Origin: an uncultured bacterium
GTDB taxonomy: Bacteria > Bacteroidota > Bacteroidia > Bacteroidales > Marinifilaceae
Direction of reading: 5' to 3'
Assembly: GCA_905215395.1 (NCBI GenBank)
Contig: CAJMQA010000197.1
Coordinates: forward strand, 1 to 6,512
Length of the DNA: 6,512 bases
The notes under the pieces are model-generated. The model made no database searches. It saw nothing but the letters and a program-made list of their open reading frames with translations, and had not been told where the DNA came from. How positions within the stretch are numbered: position 1 is the stretch's first letter; each line of letters starts with the position of its first letter. A program made the translations under genes and the position numbers. Positions 1-6,512 of this stretch are shown here, in pieces.

Positions 1-894
1 CCCTTCAGTACAATCGGGGTAGTATATCAGGCAGTGTTTGCAGACCTGAAAGAATCAGCACGTCTGCTGGAAGAAGGGGAGGAGGAGACTGCGAAATATG
101 CTCAGGAAGAACGTTTCTGTCAGAACCGGGAGATTCATTTTAATGCGAATGCCGCTCATGCGGCTTTAGCACGGGTATACTGGATGAAAAGTGATCTGGA
201 TAGCGCTGCTGTTTATGCAGAAAAGGTGATCGCTTCCCGGCAGTATTCTCTTGCAGATGTTACCGAAGTGGAGGGGGTAACCGCAGGGATTATCGCAGTG
301 AAAGAGGGAATCTGGGGACTGTATAATATGGAGGTGAAGGAGAATCTGGCGAAAACTTTCTATAATTATTCATTGGGATTGTTATATCCGGCAGCTGATT
401 ACAAGGATTGGTATCCCGGAACCGGAATGGATAACGATATGCGGCTGGGATGGTTCAGGGTGAAAAAGGATGAACCGGTGAGTGGGGAGTCACGTGTTTA
501 TTTTCTGAAGCTTTTGGATGAGGAGAATTTTTTGGCTCCCGGAGTGGCTCTCAAAGGAAAAGCCGGAATCAACCTGATCCGCTTGCCTGAAATGTATCTG
601 ATACTGGCAGAAGCTTTTTTAGAAAAAGATCCGGAACTGGCAACGGGGTATTTCGATACTTTCATTATTTCACGTGGATTGGTCTCCCTGCATTCGAAGG
701 GAAAGACGGTGACACTGGAGGATATTATGGCTGAAAGGAAAAAAGAGTTTGTCGGAGAAGGACAGGAATGGTTTGCCATGAAACGGCAAAACCGTAACCT
801 GAAGAAACCTTCTTCTCTGGAGATTATTCCCGGTAGCCCGGAAGTTTATACCCTGAAGATACCTTTGGATGAATTTGAGTATCGTTATGATTAA
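1..894 (+). CDS. RagB/SusD-family outer-membrane nutrient-binding protein, C-terminal part (5' end outside window)
   Basis: The frame is open from base 1, so this is the last 297 residues of a longer gene cut by the window edge. The GTG at 34 lies inside the coding frame and is not the start. Visible family marks include a TPR-like helical stretch (residues about 5-80, with an N-A-N-A-A-H-A-A-L-A-R-V-Y-W run). They also include the RLPEMYLILAEA helix typical of SusD proteins (about 194-205), the ERKKEFVGEGQEWFAMKR motif (about 245-262), and a short C-terminal segment with the usual 'IPLDEFEY' ending. SusD proteins are surface lipoproteins that cap a SusC TonB-dependent transporter and bind the substrate. 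The lipoprotein signal and the SusC partner would lie to the left. The ligand cannot be told from this part; a glycan, peptide or other polymer is possible. The next gene starts 27 nt downstream, consistent with one operon. Confidence 0.93.
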   Translation, partial: PFSTIGVVYQAVFADLKESARLLEEGEEETAKYAQEERFCQNREIHFNANAAHAALARVYWMKSDLDSAAVYAEKVIASRQYSLADVTEVEGVTAGIIAVKEGIWGLYNMEVKENLAKTFYNYSLGLLYPAADYKDWYPGTGMDNDMRLGWFRVKKDEPVSGESRVYFLKLLDEENFLAPGVALKGKAGINLIRLPEMYLILAEAFLEKDPELATGYFDTFIISRGLVSLHSKGKTVTLEDIMAERKKEFVGEGQEWFAMKRQNRNLKKPSSLEIIPGSPEVYTLKIPLDEFEYRYD

Positions 895-921
895 ATGTGA
901 TATAATATAAAGTTGAAAGTG

Positions 922-1686
922 ATGAGCGTAAATAAAGTTTATATAATCCGGAAGTTTTGCCTGCTGGCAGTTTCTGCTCTGCTGCTGGGAGCTTGTTCCC
1001 GGGACTACCTGGAGTATGATACAAACCTGAAAGATGGTATTTATCTGAGTAGTAGCGATACGGTGCAGTATTTCTTCGGCATCGAAGTACAGGGAAATAC
1101 ATATGATTATCTGCTCCGGGTGTCATTGATGGGTATGCCTTCTGATGAAGACCGGAAAATCGATTTTGAAATTGTGGATACGGCGACAACGGCAATAGAA
1201 GGTGTACATTATGAGATATTGGATGACGGACTTTTGAAAAAAGGTGAGGTGTCTAAGTGGATTCATATCACTTTGATCCGGGATAAAGAGCCGGATTTGA
1301 CTGACCGTCCGGTGACACTGACTGTCCGGTTGCATGAAAATGAAAATTTTCGTCTCTTACCGGGCATGTCGTCCGGATTTACATTGATTTTTTCGGATCA
1401 GGCACAATCCCGGCCTATCTGGTGGAAGGATGAGTATCTGGGACCGTATAACGATCGGTTGTTGCGTGATTTTTTCCATTACTACTGGAAAATAGAGGAA
1501 GAGAATCCGGGGCTTTATGCGACCATGGAAAATGCACTGGGTAAATATCTGGACCGGACAATGCCGACCTTAACGATGTGGAGTACTTACCGTATTCCGT
1601 TACTGAAATATATCGTTACTCCCATGTATGAATATTATGAGAAGAATCCGGATCCGAATGTAAAAATTCCGAAACCTAGTTTTTAA
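922..1686 (+). CDS. DUF4843-type SusCD-associated lipoprotein
   Basis: A 254-residue predicted outer-membrane lipoprotein. I chose the ATG at 922 because it directly precedes a compact lipoprotein signal: basic start, hydrophobic stretch, lipobox LGAC with Cys25. An in-frame TTG at 913 would add only three residues and is less likely. After the anchor come a 'DYLEYD...DGIYLSSSDTVQYFFG' opening, an 'IEGVHYEI' strand (about 92-99), and a 'PIWWKDEYLGPYNDRLLRDF' segment (about 165-184). This layout matches my recollection of the DUF4843 family, Bacteroidota proteins of unknown function usually encoded right after SusD. The role is inferred to be an extra surface component of the SusCD complex. 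Family assignment is by eye. It sits 27 nt after the susD-like gene and 16 nt before the PKD-like lipoprotein gene. Confidence 0.85.
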   Translation: MSVNKVYIIRKFCLLAVSALLLGACSRDYLEYDTNLKDGIYLSSSDTVQYFFGIEVQGNTYDYLLRVSLMGMPSDEDRKIDFEIVDTATTAIEGVHYEILDDGLLKKGEVSKWIHITLIRDKEPDLTDRPVTLTVRLHENENFRLLPGMSSGFTLIFSDQAQSRPIWWKDEYLGPYNDRLLRDFFHYYWKIEEENPGLYATMENALGKYLDRTMPTLTMWSTYRIPLLKYIVTPMYEYYEKNPDPNVKIPKPSF

Positions 1687-1702
1687 TTGAAAATATAGTG
1701 TC

Positions 1703-3160
1703 ATGCAGAAAAAAATATTTTATGGCATAGTATCGGTTTTGTTTGTACTGATGTATGCTTCCTGTATAAATGATGAATCGGCACCGGGGAATAAAGTGTT
1801 GTCGGAAATTACCATAGATGTGCCGTCCGGTAAAGATACCATTCATGCTGAATTCGGGCTCAAAGTGACCATCGATCCGGCAGCATGGGTCAGACAAAGT
1901 CTGGAAGGGCAGTCGCTCAGCTATGAATGGCGGGCAAGTTATATTAAAGAAACCGCGGGAGGTTTCAGTCAGGACTCTCTGAAATACTTGTCTCATGAAC
2001 CGGTTCTGGATTATGCTTTCAGACAATTGGGGCAATATTGGGTGCGTTTGAGGGTCAGCAATGAGGATGGAAGTGCGTTCAGGCAGTTTGTCGTATATGT
2101 GGAAGCTGCTTATGAAGAAGGCTTGTTTGTCCTGAGTAAGGATGAGGAAGGAAAAGGCAGGACTACATTTATGCGTGTGAGGAATGAAGCAGGGGTGTTA
2201 AGTGGCGGGGAGGCCGATTTTATTCAATCGCCGTTTGAGGCCGTTAATCCGGATTTTCCTTTAAACGATCCGGCAGACGTACTCAAACTGGGGAAGGATA
2301 TGTTTATGGCTTCTGCCAAAGATCAGGTACTTTATCATTTTGATTACCGTACTTTCGACCTGATCAATAAGATAGAAATAAAGGAACAGTTTCCGGAATT
2401 GCGTCCGGTAGCTCTTTGTGGCACGGATGGGATGATGAGTCCGGTATTTTTAATGATGGGAGACAATGGAAAAGTTGTCCTGTATGAAACGAAATTATCC
2501 TTTATATATGAGAGTTCAAAGTTGTTCCCGGCGGATGTAACTTATAATGATTGTTTTACCTATATGAAAGGAACGATGGAACATTGTTTCTTTGTAAATG
2601 ATGCGGAAGGATCGGTTCGTTATATCGATTTAAGCAATCAGAGGGCATTTAACAGCAAATACTTTGAGAGAGAGGAAATTGTAAATCTCATGTTTAGTGA
2701 TGACGGCCGGCTGTATGCCGTGTCCCGGGATAAACAGAATGCGGCTGAGGTTAAAATCACCTGGTTTGCCCCGGCCAATTTCCTGCAGGGAGCTTTTCGT
2801 TCTCCTCAGGAGTATACCTATACATCCGGTCAGATCAGTCTGACAAGAAATACCAGGATCATTGTAAATGGTTTGTATAAACTGGCTTTTTATAACCAGG
2901 ATGGAAAATTGTATCGCTGGTCGTACCGGTCCACTGATCCTCAGTTGCCCGAAGATGCAGTGGCAGAAGTGGATGGGAAAATTACCTGTATGAGCTTTAG
3001 TTCTGATAATGAATATATCTATCTGGGATATTACAATCCCAGGTCAAAGGAGGAACTGAAAGGAAGTATTGCTGTTTTTAGCATAAAGGAGCAAAGAATA
3101 GTGAAAGAGTTTACCGGAGTTGCCGACCGGCCTATACGTGTATTTTATAAAAATAGATAA
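1703..3160 (+). CDS. PKD-like family lipoprotein with long C-terminal beta-rich region
   Basis: A 485-residue predicted lipoprotein with a short signal ending in YASC (Cys21) followed by acidic residues (INDE), which fits surface export in Bacteroidota. Residues about 35-134 look like an Ig/PKD-like beta sandwich. Marks are 'YEWR' (74-77) and the closing 'YAFRQLGQYWVRLRVSNEDG' (about 104-123), the Y-x-W and tyrosine-corner pattern of such folds. From about 138 to the end there are repeated beta-strand segments with turns such as 'DDGRLYAVSRD' and 'QDGKLYRWSYRS', suggesting a propeller-like domain. The SusD, DUF4843, PKD-like order is a known arrangement in SusCD loci. The likely job is surface binding or complex stabilisation; no catalytic residues are recognisable. 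The ligand is unknown. The gene starts 16 nt after its upstream neighbour with no clear Shine-Dalgarno site, as is usual in this phylum. Confidence 0.85.
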   Translation: MQKKIFYGIVSVLFVLMYASCINDESAPGNKVLSEITIDVPSGKDTIHAEFGLKVTIDPAAWVRQSLEGQSLSYEWRASYIKETAGGFSQDSLKYLSHEPVLDYAFRQLGQYWVRLRVSNEDGSAFRQFVVYVEAAYEEGLFVLSKDEEGKGRTTFMRVRNEAGVLSGGEADFIQSPFEAVNPDFPLNDPADVLKLGKDMFMASAKDQVLYHFDYRTFDLINKIEIKEQFPELRPVALCGTDGMMSPVFLMMGDNGKVVLYETKLSFIYESSKLFPADVTYNDCFTYMKGTMEHCFFVNDAEGSVRYIDLSNQRAFNSKYFEREEIVNLMFSDDGRLYAVSRDKQNAAEVKITWFAPANFLQGAFRSPQEYTYTSGQISLTRNTRIIVNGLYKLAFYNQDGKLYRWSYRSTDPQLPEDAVAEVDGKITCMSFSSDNEYIYLGYYNPRSKEELKGSIAVFSIKEQRIVKEFTGVADRPIRVFYKNR

Positions 3161-3176
3161 TTAAAAACAAAATTAG

Positions 3177-3764
3177 ATGAAAACAATTATTTTATTATTG
3201 TGTGTTGCCGCATATATGATACAGGATTGCATGGCACAGGATTCTTTGAAAATGCCTGAAGATTTTGCCAATATGATATTAAAATCCGTTGCCGGAAAAT
3301 CGCAGAAAGATTCTATTCAGGAGGTATTGAAGAAAAAATGGAAGCCCGGTACCCTTGCTCCGGATTTTAAATACAGGGATATCAAAGGTAAGATGGTGAG
3401 TTTGGAAGACCTGAAAGGAAAGTATGTATATATTGATGTGTGGGCAACCTGGTGTGGCCCCTGTAAACAGGAAATTCCTCATTTACAGCGTCTGGAGGAG
3501 AAAATGCATGGGCGGAAAATTGTTTTTGTCAGTATTTCCTGCGATGCGAACCGCCTGGTTTGGGAACGTATGGTCAATGAGAAAAAATTAGGCGGTATTC
3601 AGTTACAGATTGACGGAGACCGCACTTTCTTGTCTGAATTCGGTGTGGAGGCGATTCCCCGTTTTATTCTGCTCGACAAGAAAGGACGGGTAGTCAATGC
3701 GTGGATGTCCAGACCCTCAGAACCGGAAACAGAAAAAGTATTTTTGGGATTAAAAGGAATATAA
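3177..3764 (+). CDS. Secreted TlpA-like thiol-disulfide oxidoreductase (thioredoxin fold)
   Basis: A 195-residue protein with an N-terminal signal; the most plausible cleavage is after 'CMA' (residue 20). The sequence before Cys18 (IQD) does not fit a lipobox, so a soluble periplasmic protein is favoured over a lipoprotein. A linker helix (about 25-55) leads into the AhpC/TSA-TlpA type fold: 'PGTLAPDFKYRDIKGK' (57-72), 'GKYVYIDVWATWCGPCKQEIP' (81-101) with redox pair Cys93/Cys96, and the cis-proline loop 'AIPRF' with Pro161. All core residues for thiol-disulfide exchange are present. Such proteins reduce or isomerise disulfides in exported proteins. Here the substrate may be a neighbour of the same locus or incoming cargo, which is inference. 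The gene lies 16 nt after the PKD-like lipoprotein gene and 1 nt before the 517-residue protein gene, so it is almost surely co-transcribed with both. Confidence 0.94.
   Translation: MKTIILLLCVAAYMIQDCMAQDSLKMPEDFANMILKSVAGKSQKDSIQEVLKKKWKPGTLAPDFKYRDIKGKMVSLEDLKGKYVYIDVWATWCGPCKQEIPHLQRLEEKMHGRKIVFVSISCDANRLVWERMVNEKKLGGIQLQIDGDRTFLSEFGVEAIPRFILLDKKGRVVNAWMSRPSEPETEKVFLGLKGI
3752..3758 (+). promoter_or_regulatory. Shine-Dalgarno-like site AAAAGGA for the 517-residue protein
   Basis: A purine-rich AAAAGGA lies in the last codons of the thioredoxin gene, 7 nt before the ATG at 3766. It is the best match to a Shine-Dalgarno sequence among the gene starts in this window and supports both that start and translational coupling across the 1-nt gap. 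Confidence 0.5.
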
Positions 3765-3765
3765 A

Positions 3766-5319
3766 ATGAAAGATTTATTATTGGGACGACTGCTGTTTAT
3801 TATAGTTTTAATATCCATTGGGATTGTGAATGTACAGGCACAGGATCGCTATGCTGTTGTGGTTGGGAAAAAGGTAACTTCTGACCATTCATGGGATAAA
3901 GTGACAGATGAATTGAAAAGCAGATATCAGGCATCGGTTGTGGAATATATTTCTTCGCCGGATGAAGCTCTCGCAGAGCTTCAGAAATTGCAGCCCCGTT
4001 ACGTCGCTTTTGTCGATAAACCGGAAAATATAGGGATGGATTATATCCTGAGGGTACACCGGATGAGCCGGAAACTGGATGAGGATATCTATGCCGATTT
4101 TATTTGGGGAATAGTGACCGGGGCTGATGCTGATGCTGCCCTGCGCCTGTTACAGGGGAGTGCACAACCATTGGTCATCCGGAGTGCATTGAGTACGACA
4201 ACGGAATTAGGCGATGGGAAATGGTTTACTCGTTATGCCCTGACGGATCCGGAGAGGATAACCGTTGAAAATCCGGATGCTCCCCTTATAGAGCGGATAA
4301 AAGCTCCGAAGTTCGGTTTTTATGCCACGAAAAAGGCAAAACAGGATACCTTGGTCAGACAGAAGGTATTGATGAAATTACTACCCGATCAGTTTTATTT
4401 CCTTTACCGGGATTTTGATCCGGATCTGATTTTTGCAACCGGTGAATTTTACCAGAATCAAATGCTGATCCGTCCCGGGCTTGCTGACCGTTATATTTAT
4501 GGGAAAAATGCCGGATTGTATCAGATGATGCAGGACGGAGAACAGAAGCTACCGGAGGGGCGGCATGTTCGGGCTTTTTTGGCATTGGGGAGCAGAGGCG
4601 GAGATATCGGACAGTTTGCCGGGGGTCTGCCGGTGGCCTGGCTGAGCTATGGAAATGTTGCCGCTTTGGTGGGATACACCACTTCGACCTGGCATGGACA
4701 AGCGGGTTGGGGTACTTGGAAAATGTGGTCGGCCAACCCGGGACTGTATACCCTGGCAGAGGCTATGTTCCTGAATCAGCAATACATGCTGGATCGTTTG
4801 TACAAATGGAGTCCCCGGTTTCTGGAATTTGAATATCCTTATATTTCGGATAATCTGCGTAAAGATTTTCCAAAGGTGGTAGCTGCAGTGGAAAAGGTGA
4901 CAGGAATTTCTGAACTTTCATTGGATCAGATGGGATATCTTTACGATAAAGACATATTGGCCTATTACGGGGATCCGAAATGGAATGCCCGGTTGGATAC
5001 TATTTCCGAAGCAAATGATTTTGAAGTGAGAATGGTAAGAAAAGGTAAAAAATGTACTGTCATTATTACGACTTCGGAACATTTCAGCCGGATCCGTATG
5101 GAAGGAGATTATTTCAAAGAAGAAGGTGATGTAATGAATCCTGTGTCTATCGGTCGTCTGCCTTTTACTTATTTTTTTCCCGAACGCCTCCGGAATCCCC
5201 GGCTGGCCCGGAAACTGAAATTTGACGGAGAACTGTCACTAAATAAAGATTTCCTGTTTATTCAGTATGCAGGATTTGAACCTGGGAAAACATATAAGAT
5301 TGTTCTGAAAGTCGATTGA
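3766..5319 (+). CDS. Secreted protein of unknown function; possible inactive gingipain-like (clan CD) fold
   Basis: A 517-residue protein with a clear cleavable signal peptide (hydrophobic 9-22, cleavage after VQA at residue 25), so it is periplasmic or exported. Residues about 28-130 form an alternating beta/alpha region ('YAVVVGKKV', 'PRYVAFVDKPENIG', 'DIYADFIWGIVTGADADAALRLL'). The middle holds 'DPDLIFATGEF' (218-228), 'VRAFLALGSRGGDIG' (268-282) and 'LVGYTTSTWHGQAGWGTWKMW' (301-321). A beta-rich tail runs from about 415 to 517. The order of the central motifs resembles clan CD peptidases of the gingipain type and an uncharacterised family I recall from planctomycetes with GH and GNC motifs. 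Here those positions read Gly226-Glu227 and Gly275-Ser276-Arg277. Cys430, in the tail, is the only cysteine, so a cysteine nucleophile in the core is absent. I would not name an activity. It is the last gene of the operon, 1 nt after the thioredoxin gene and followed by a strong hairpin. Confidence 0.85.
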   Translation: MKDLLLGRLLFIIVLISIGIVNVQAQDRYAVVVGKKVTSDHSWDKVTDELKSRYQASVVEYISSPDEALAELQKLQPRYVAFVDKPENIGMDYILRVHRMSRKLDEDIYADFIWGIVTGADADAALRLLQGSAQPLVIRSALSTTTELGDGKWFTRYALTDPERITVENPDAPLIERIKAPKFGFYATKKAKQDTLVRQKVLMKLLPDQFYFLYRDFDPDLIFATGEFYQNQMLIRPGLADRYIYGKNAGLYQMMQDGEQKLPEGRHVRAFLALGSRGGDIGQFAGGLPVAWLSYGNVAALVGYTTSTWHGQAGWGTWKMWSANPGLYTLAEAMFLNQQYMLDRLYKWSPRFLEFEYPYISDNLRKDFPKVVAAVEKVTGISELSLDQMGYLYDKDILAYYGDPKWNARLDTISEANDFEVRMVRKGKKCTVIITTSEHFSRIRMEGDYFKEEGDVMNPVSIGRLPFTYFFPERLRNPRLARKLKFDGELSLNKDFLFIQYAGFEPGKTYKIVLKVD

Positions 5320-5325
5320 GTATAA

Positions 5326-5359
5326 GTATCCCCAAAGGCAATATGACCTTTGGGGATAC
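5326..5359. terminator. Perfect 13-bp hairpin between convergent genes, likely bidirectional terminator
   Basis: GTATCCCCAAAGG (5326-5338) is exactly complementary to CCTTTGGGGATAC (5347-5359), with an 8-nt loop. It starts 7 nt after the stop of the plus-strand operon and ends 8 nt from the stop of minus-strand metF. The position suggests it ends transcription from both sides. Neither flank has a long T-run: the plus side reads CCCTTGAATC and the minus side TTATACTC. It is therefore not a textbook intrinsic terminator and could act partly by protecting mRNA 3' ends. Confidence 0.75.
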
Positions 5360-5366
5360 CCTTGAA

Positions 5367-6323
5367 TCAAAAAGCCCGTTTCAGTATCTCCCGGATATTG
5401 TCGGCTTTCCCCATCGTATAGTAATGGATGGCAGGAGCACCGTGAGCGAGCAGGTCTTTGCTCTGGGCGGTACACCATTCGATACCGGCCTGATAGATTT
5501 CCTTATTGTCTTTGCACTTGCGGATTTCTTTCATTAGCTCCTGAGGCAGGTCAATGCTGAAAGCCCGGGGGAGCATTTCGATGTGGGTTTGGGTGGAAAT
5601 TGGCTTTAATCCCGGAATGATGGGAACGTTGATGCCGGCTGCCCTGCACTTTTCCACAAACCGGTAAAATTTGTCGTTATCGAAAAACATCTGGGTGACA
5701 ATGTAATCGGCCCCGGCTTCCACTTTCCGTTTCAGATTTTCGATGTCTATATCCAGATTGGGGGCTTCGTAATGTTTTTCCGGATAGGCGGCAACCCCGA
5801 TGCAGAAATTCGTGGGAACGGCATCCTTTAAACATTCGTCCAGATAAATTCCCCGGTTCATGTTGTGAATCTGTTCCACCAGTTCGCAACTGTAACGGTG
5901 GCCGTCAGGTTCCGGAACGAAATATTTCTGTCCGGGCATAGCATCCCCGCGTAAGGCCACTACATTCTGTATGTCCAGGAAGTTCAGATCGATCAGGTCG
6001 TTTTCGATCTGGTATTTGCTGGCTCCTCCGCAAATGAGGTGGGGTACTACCTCTACCGGAAACCGTCGCATGATGGCTGCGGCAATGGCTACGGAACCCG
6101 GACGTTTGGTGATGGTCAGCTTTTCAAAGGTCCCGTCTGCTTTCGGACGGAATTCCACTTCATCCCGGTGATAGGTGATATTGATGAAAGGAGGGGCAAA
6201 CTCCATCAGGGGTTCTATGGCGCAATACAGTTTATTGATATCACTCCCTTTTAAAGGGGGCACCAGTTCGAAAGAGGCGAACGGTGCCGTTTTTTTATTG
6301 ATGATGTCGATCACTTTTGTCAT
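5367..6323 (-). CDS. metF: 5,10-methylenetetrahydrofolate reductase
   Basis: A complete 318-residue cytoplasmic TIM-barrel flavoprotein that reduces 5,10-methylene-THF to 5-methyl-THF, the methyl donor for methionine synthesis. Visible family marks are 'ASFELVPP' with the presumed catalytic Glu19 (E. coli Glu28 equivalent), 'FINITYH' (47-52), and 'VVALRGD' with Asp127 in the FAD/folate site. 'IGVAAYPEKH' (175-184), 'YIVTQMFFD' with Gln211 and 'VPIIPGLKPI' (233-242) complete the set. The length is close to the bacterial MetF norm of about 300 residues, so there is no eukaryotic-type regulatory domain. The start is the only upstream ATG before conserved sequence. It follows metH by 42 nt on the same strand, so the two consecutive steps of the pathway are probably one operon. 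Any promoter or riboswitch would lie upstream of metH, outside the window. Confidence 0.97.
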   Translation of the reverse strand: MTKVIDIINKKTAPFASFELVPPLKGSDINKLYCAIEPLMEFAPPFINITYHRDEVEFRPKADGTFEKLTITKRPGSVAIAAAIMRRFPVEVVPHLICGGASKYQIENDLIDLNFLDIQNVVALRGDAMPGQKYFVPEPDGHRYSCELVEQIHNMNRGIYLDECLKDAVPTNFCIGVAAYPEKHYEAPNLDIDIENLKRKVEAGADYIVTQMFFDNDKFYRFVEKCRAAGINVPIIPGLKPISTQTHIEMLPRAFSIDLPQELMKEIRKCKDNKEIYQAGIEWCTAQSKDLLAHGAPAIHYYTMGKADNIREILKRAF

Positions 6324-6337
6324 ACTTCTTGAATTAA

Positions 6338-6350
6338 CGGCCGGTGGCCG
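6338..6350. other. Short GC-rich inverted repeat in the metH-metF gap
   Basis: CGGCC-GGT-GGCCG gives a 5-bp stem with a 3-nt loop, 14 nt before the metF start on the minus strand. It is all G-C pairs and sits alone in an AT-rich 42-nt gap. No T-run follows it, so it is not a good terminator. It could tune metF translation or be a processing site, or be chance. Confidence 0.35.
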
Positions 6351-6365
6351 GATTAGTGAAATTTT

Positions 6366-6512
6366 TTATATGCCCAGTAATCTTCTTCCCTCTTCTTCAG
6401 TGATCTGCCGTTTCCGGCAATAATCCTGCAATTGATCGGTTCCGATTTCTCCGATGCTGAAATAACGGGCCTCCGGATGGGCAATCAGCATACCGCAAAG
6501 GCTGGTTGTCGG
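6366..6512 (-). CDS. metH: Cobalamin-dependent methionine synthase, C-terminal end (rest outside window)
   Basis: The last 48 codons of a gene running off the right edge, read on the minus strand, with the TAA stop at 6366-6368. The peptide begins 'PTTSLCGMLIAHPEARYFSI', continues 'GEIGTDQLQDYCRKRQIT' and ends 'EEEGRRLLGI'. This is the C-terminus of the MetH activation (AdoMet-binding) domain, where 'HPEARYF' corresponds to the conserved His-Pro-x-x-x-Tyr-Phe segment. That domain reductively methylates cob(II)alamin to rescue inactivated enzyme. MetH transfers the methyl group from 5-methyl-THF, made by the adjacent metF product, to homocysteine. Its presence shows that the host carries a MetH with a reactivation domain and so uses cobalamin. 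Only the tail is seen, so intactness of the other domains is unknown. Confidence 0.93.
   Translation of the reverse strand, partial: PTTSLCGMLIAHPEARYFSIGEIGTDQLQDYCRKRQITEEEGRRLLGI

Noticed and set aside
34..36. GTG at 34 as a true start of the susD-like gene
   Set aside because: The frame continues open to base 1 with SusD-like sequence (VVYQAVFADLK), so the gene is simply cut by the window edge.
498..779. Open frame on the minus strand opposite the susD-like gene
   Set aside because: It lies fully inside a well-supported SusD coding region, and its product is low-complexity, Ser/Pro/Lys-rich and without a recognisable motif. Antisense shadow.
913..921. TTG at 913 as the start of the DUF4843-type lipoprotein
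   Set aside because: The in-frame ATG at 922 gives a normal lipoprotein signal with Cys25; the extra three residues add nothing.
824..1335. Minus-strand open frames across the susD/DUF4843 junction
   Set aside because: They overlap two real genes on the other strand, and their products look like random Tyr/His/Pro-rich translations.
1676..2035. Minus-strand open frame of 119 codons opposite the PKD-like lipoprotein gene
   Set aside because: It covers the signal peptide and PKD-like domain of a convincing lipoprotein, and shows no domain or signal of its own.
3177..3236. Lipoprotein reading of the thioredoxin signal using Cys18
   Set aside because: The residues before Cys18 are Ile-Gln-Asp, which do not fit the lipobox; cleavage after Ala20 is more plausible.
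4355..4782. Minus-strand open frames opposite the 517-residue protein
   Set aside because: They are short, overlap each other, have biased composition and lie entirely within a coherent signal-peptide-bearing gene.
5316..5537. Plus-strand open frame overlapping the end of the 517-residue gene and metF
   Set aside because: It reads through the terminator hairpin and the antisense of the metF 3' end, and its product has no recognisable feature.
5971..6423. Plus-strand open frames opposite the metF 5' part and the metH-metF spacer
   Set aside because: They are antisense to highly conserved metF sequence, with no ribosome site or family resemblance.

Overview
The window looks like chromosome of a gut-type Bacteroidota, order Bacteroidales. 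The evidence is a RagB/SusD-family protein, lipoproteins of the DUF4843 and PKD-like families, short AT-rich translation leaders instead of strong Shine-Dalgarno sites, and a metH-metF pair whose proteins look Bacteroidales-like. An Odoribacteraceae-type host (Odoribacter/Butyricimonas) is my impression from this gene combination and the frequent CCGG-containing codons. It is not proven by the window.

Layout. Positions 1-5319 hold five tightly packed plus-strand genes, with gaps of 27, 16, 16 and 1 nt. They are: the 3' part of a susD-like gene cut by the left edge; a DUF4843-type lipoprotein; a PKD-like lipoprotein with a long C-terminal region; a secreted TlpA-like thioredoxin with a WCGPC motif; and a 517-residue secreted protein of unknown function. 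The order fits the distal part of a SusC/SusD outer-membrane uptake locus, with the SusC-like transporter expected just left of the window. No glycan-active enzyme is visible, so the substrate cannot be named.

A perfect 13-bp inverted repeat at 5326-5359 separates this block from two minus-strand genes. These are metF (5,10-methylenetetrahydrofolate reductase, complete) and, upstream of it, the last 48 codons of metH (cobalamin-dependent methionine synthase, cut by the right edge). Together they make methyl-tetrahydrofolate and pass its methyl group to homocysteine.

The most interesting item is the 517-residue protein. Its central region resembles, by eye, the layout of a gingipain-like (clan CD) cysteine peptidase, but the positions where I would expect the catalytic His and Cys are Glu227 and Arg277. 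The whole protein has only one cysteine, Cys430, far from that region. It may be a catalytically dead member of a protease-like family used as a binding component of the uptake locus. That is a hypothesis. No gene-free stretch longer than about 50 nt exists in the window, and I saw no RNA gene, CRISPR array, insertion sequence or origin.
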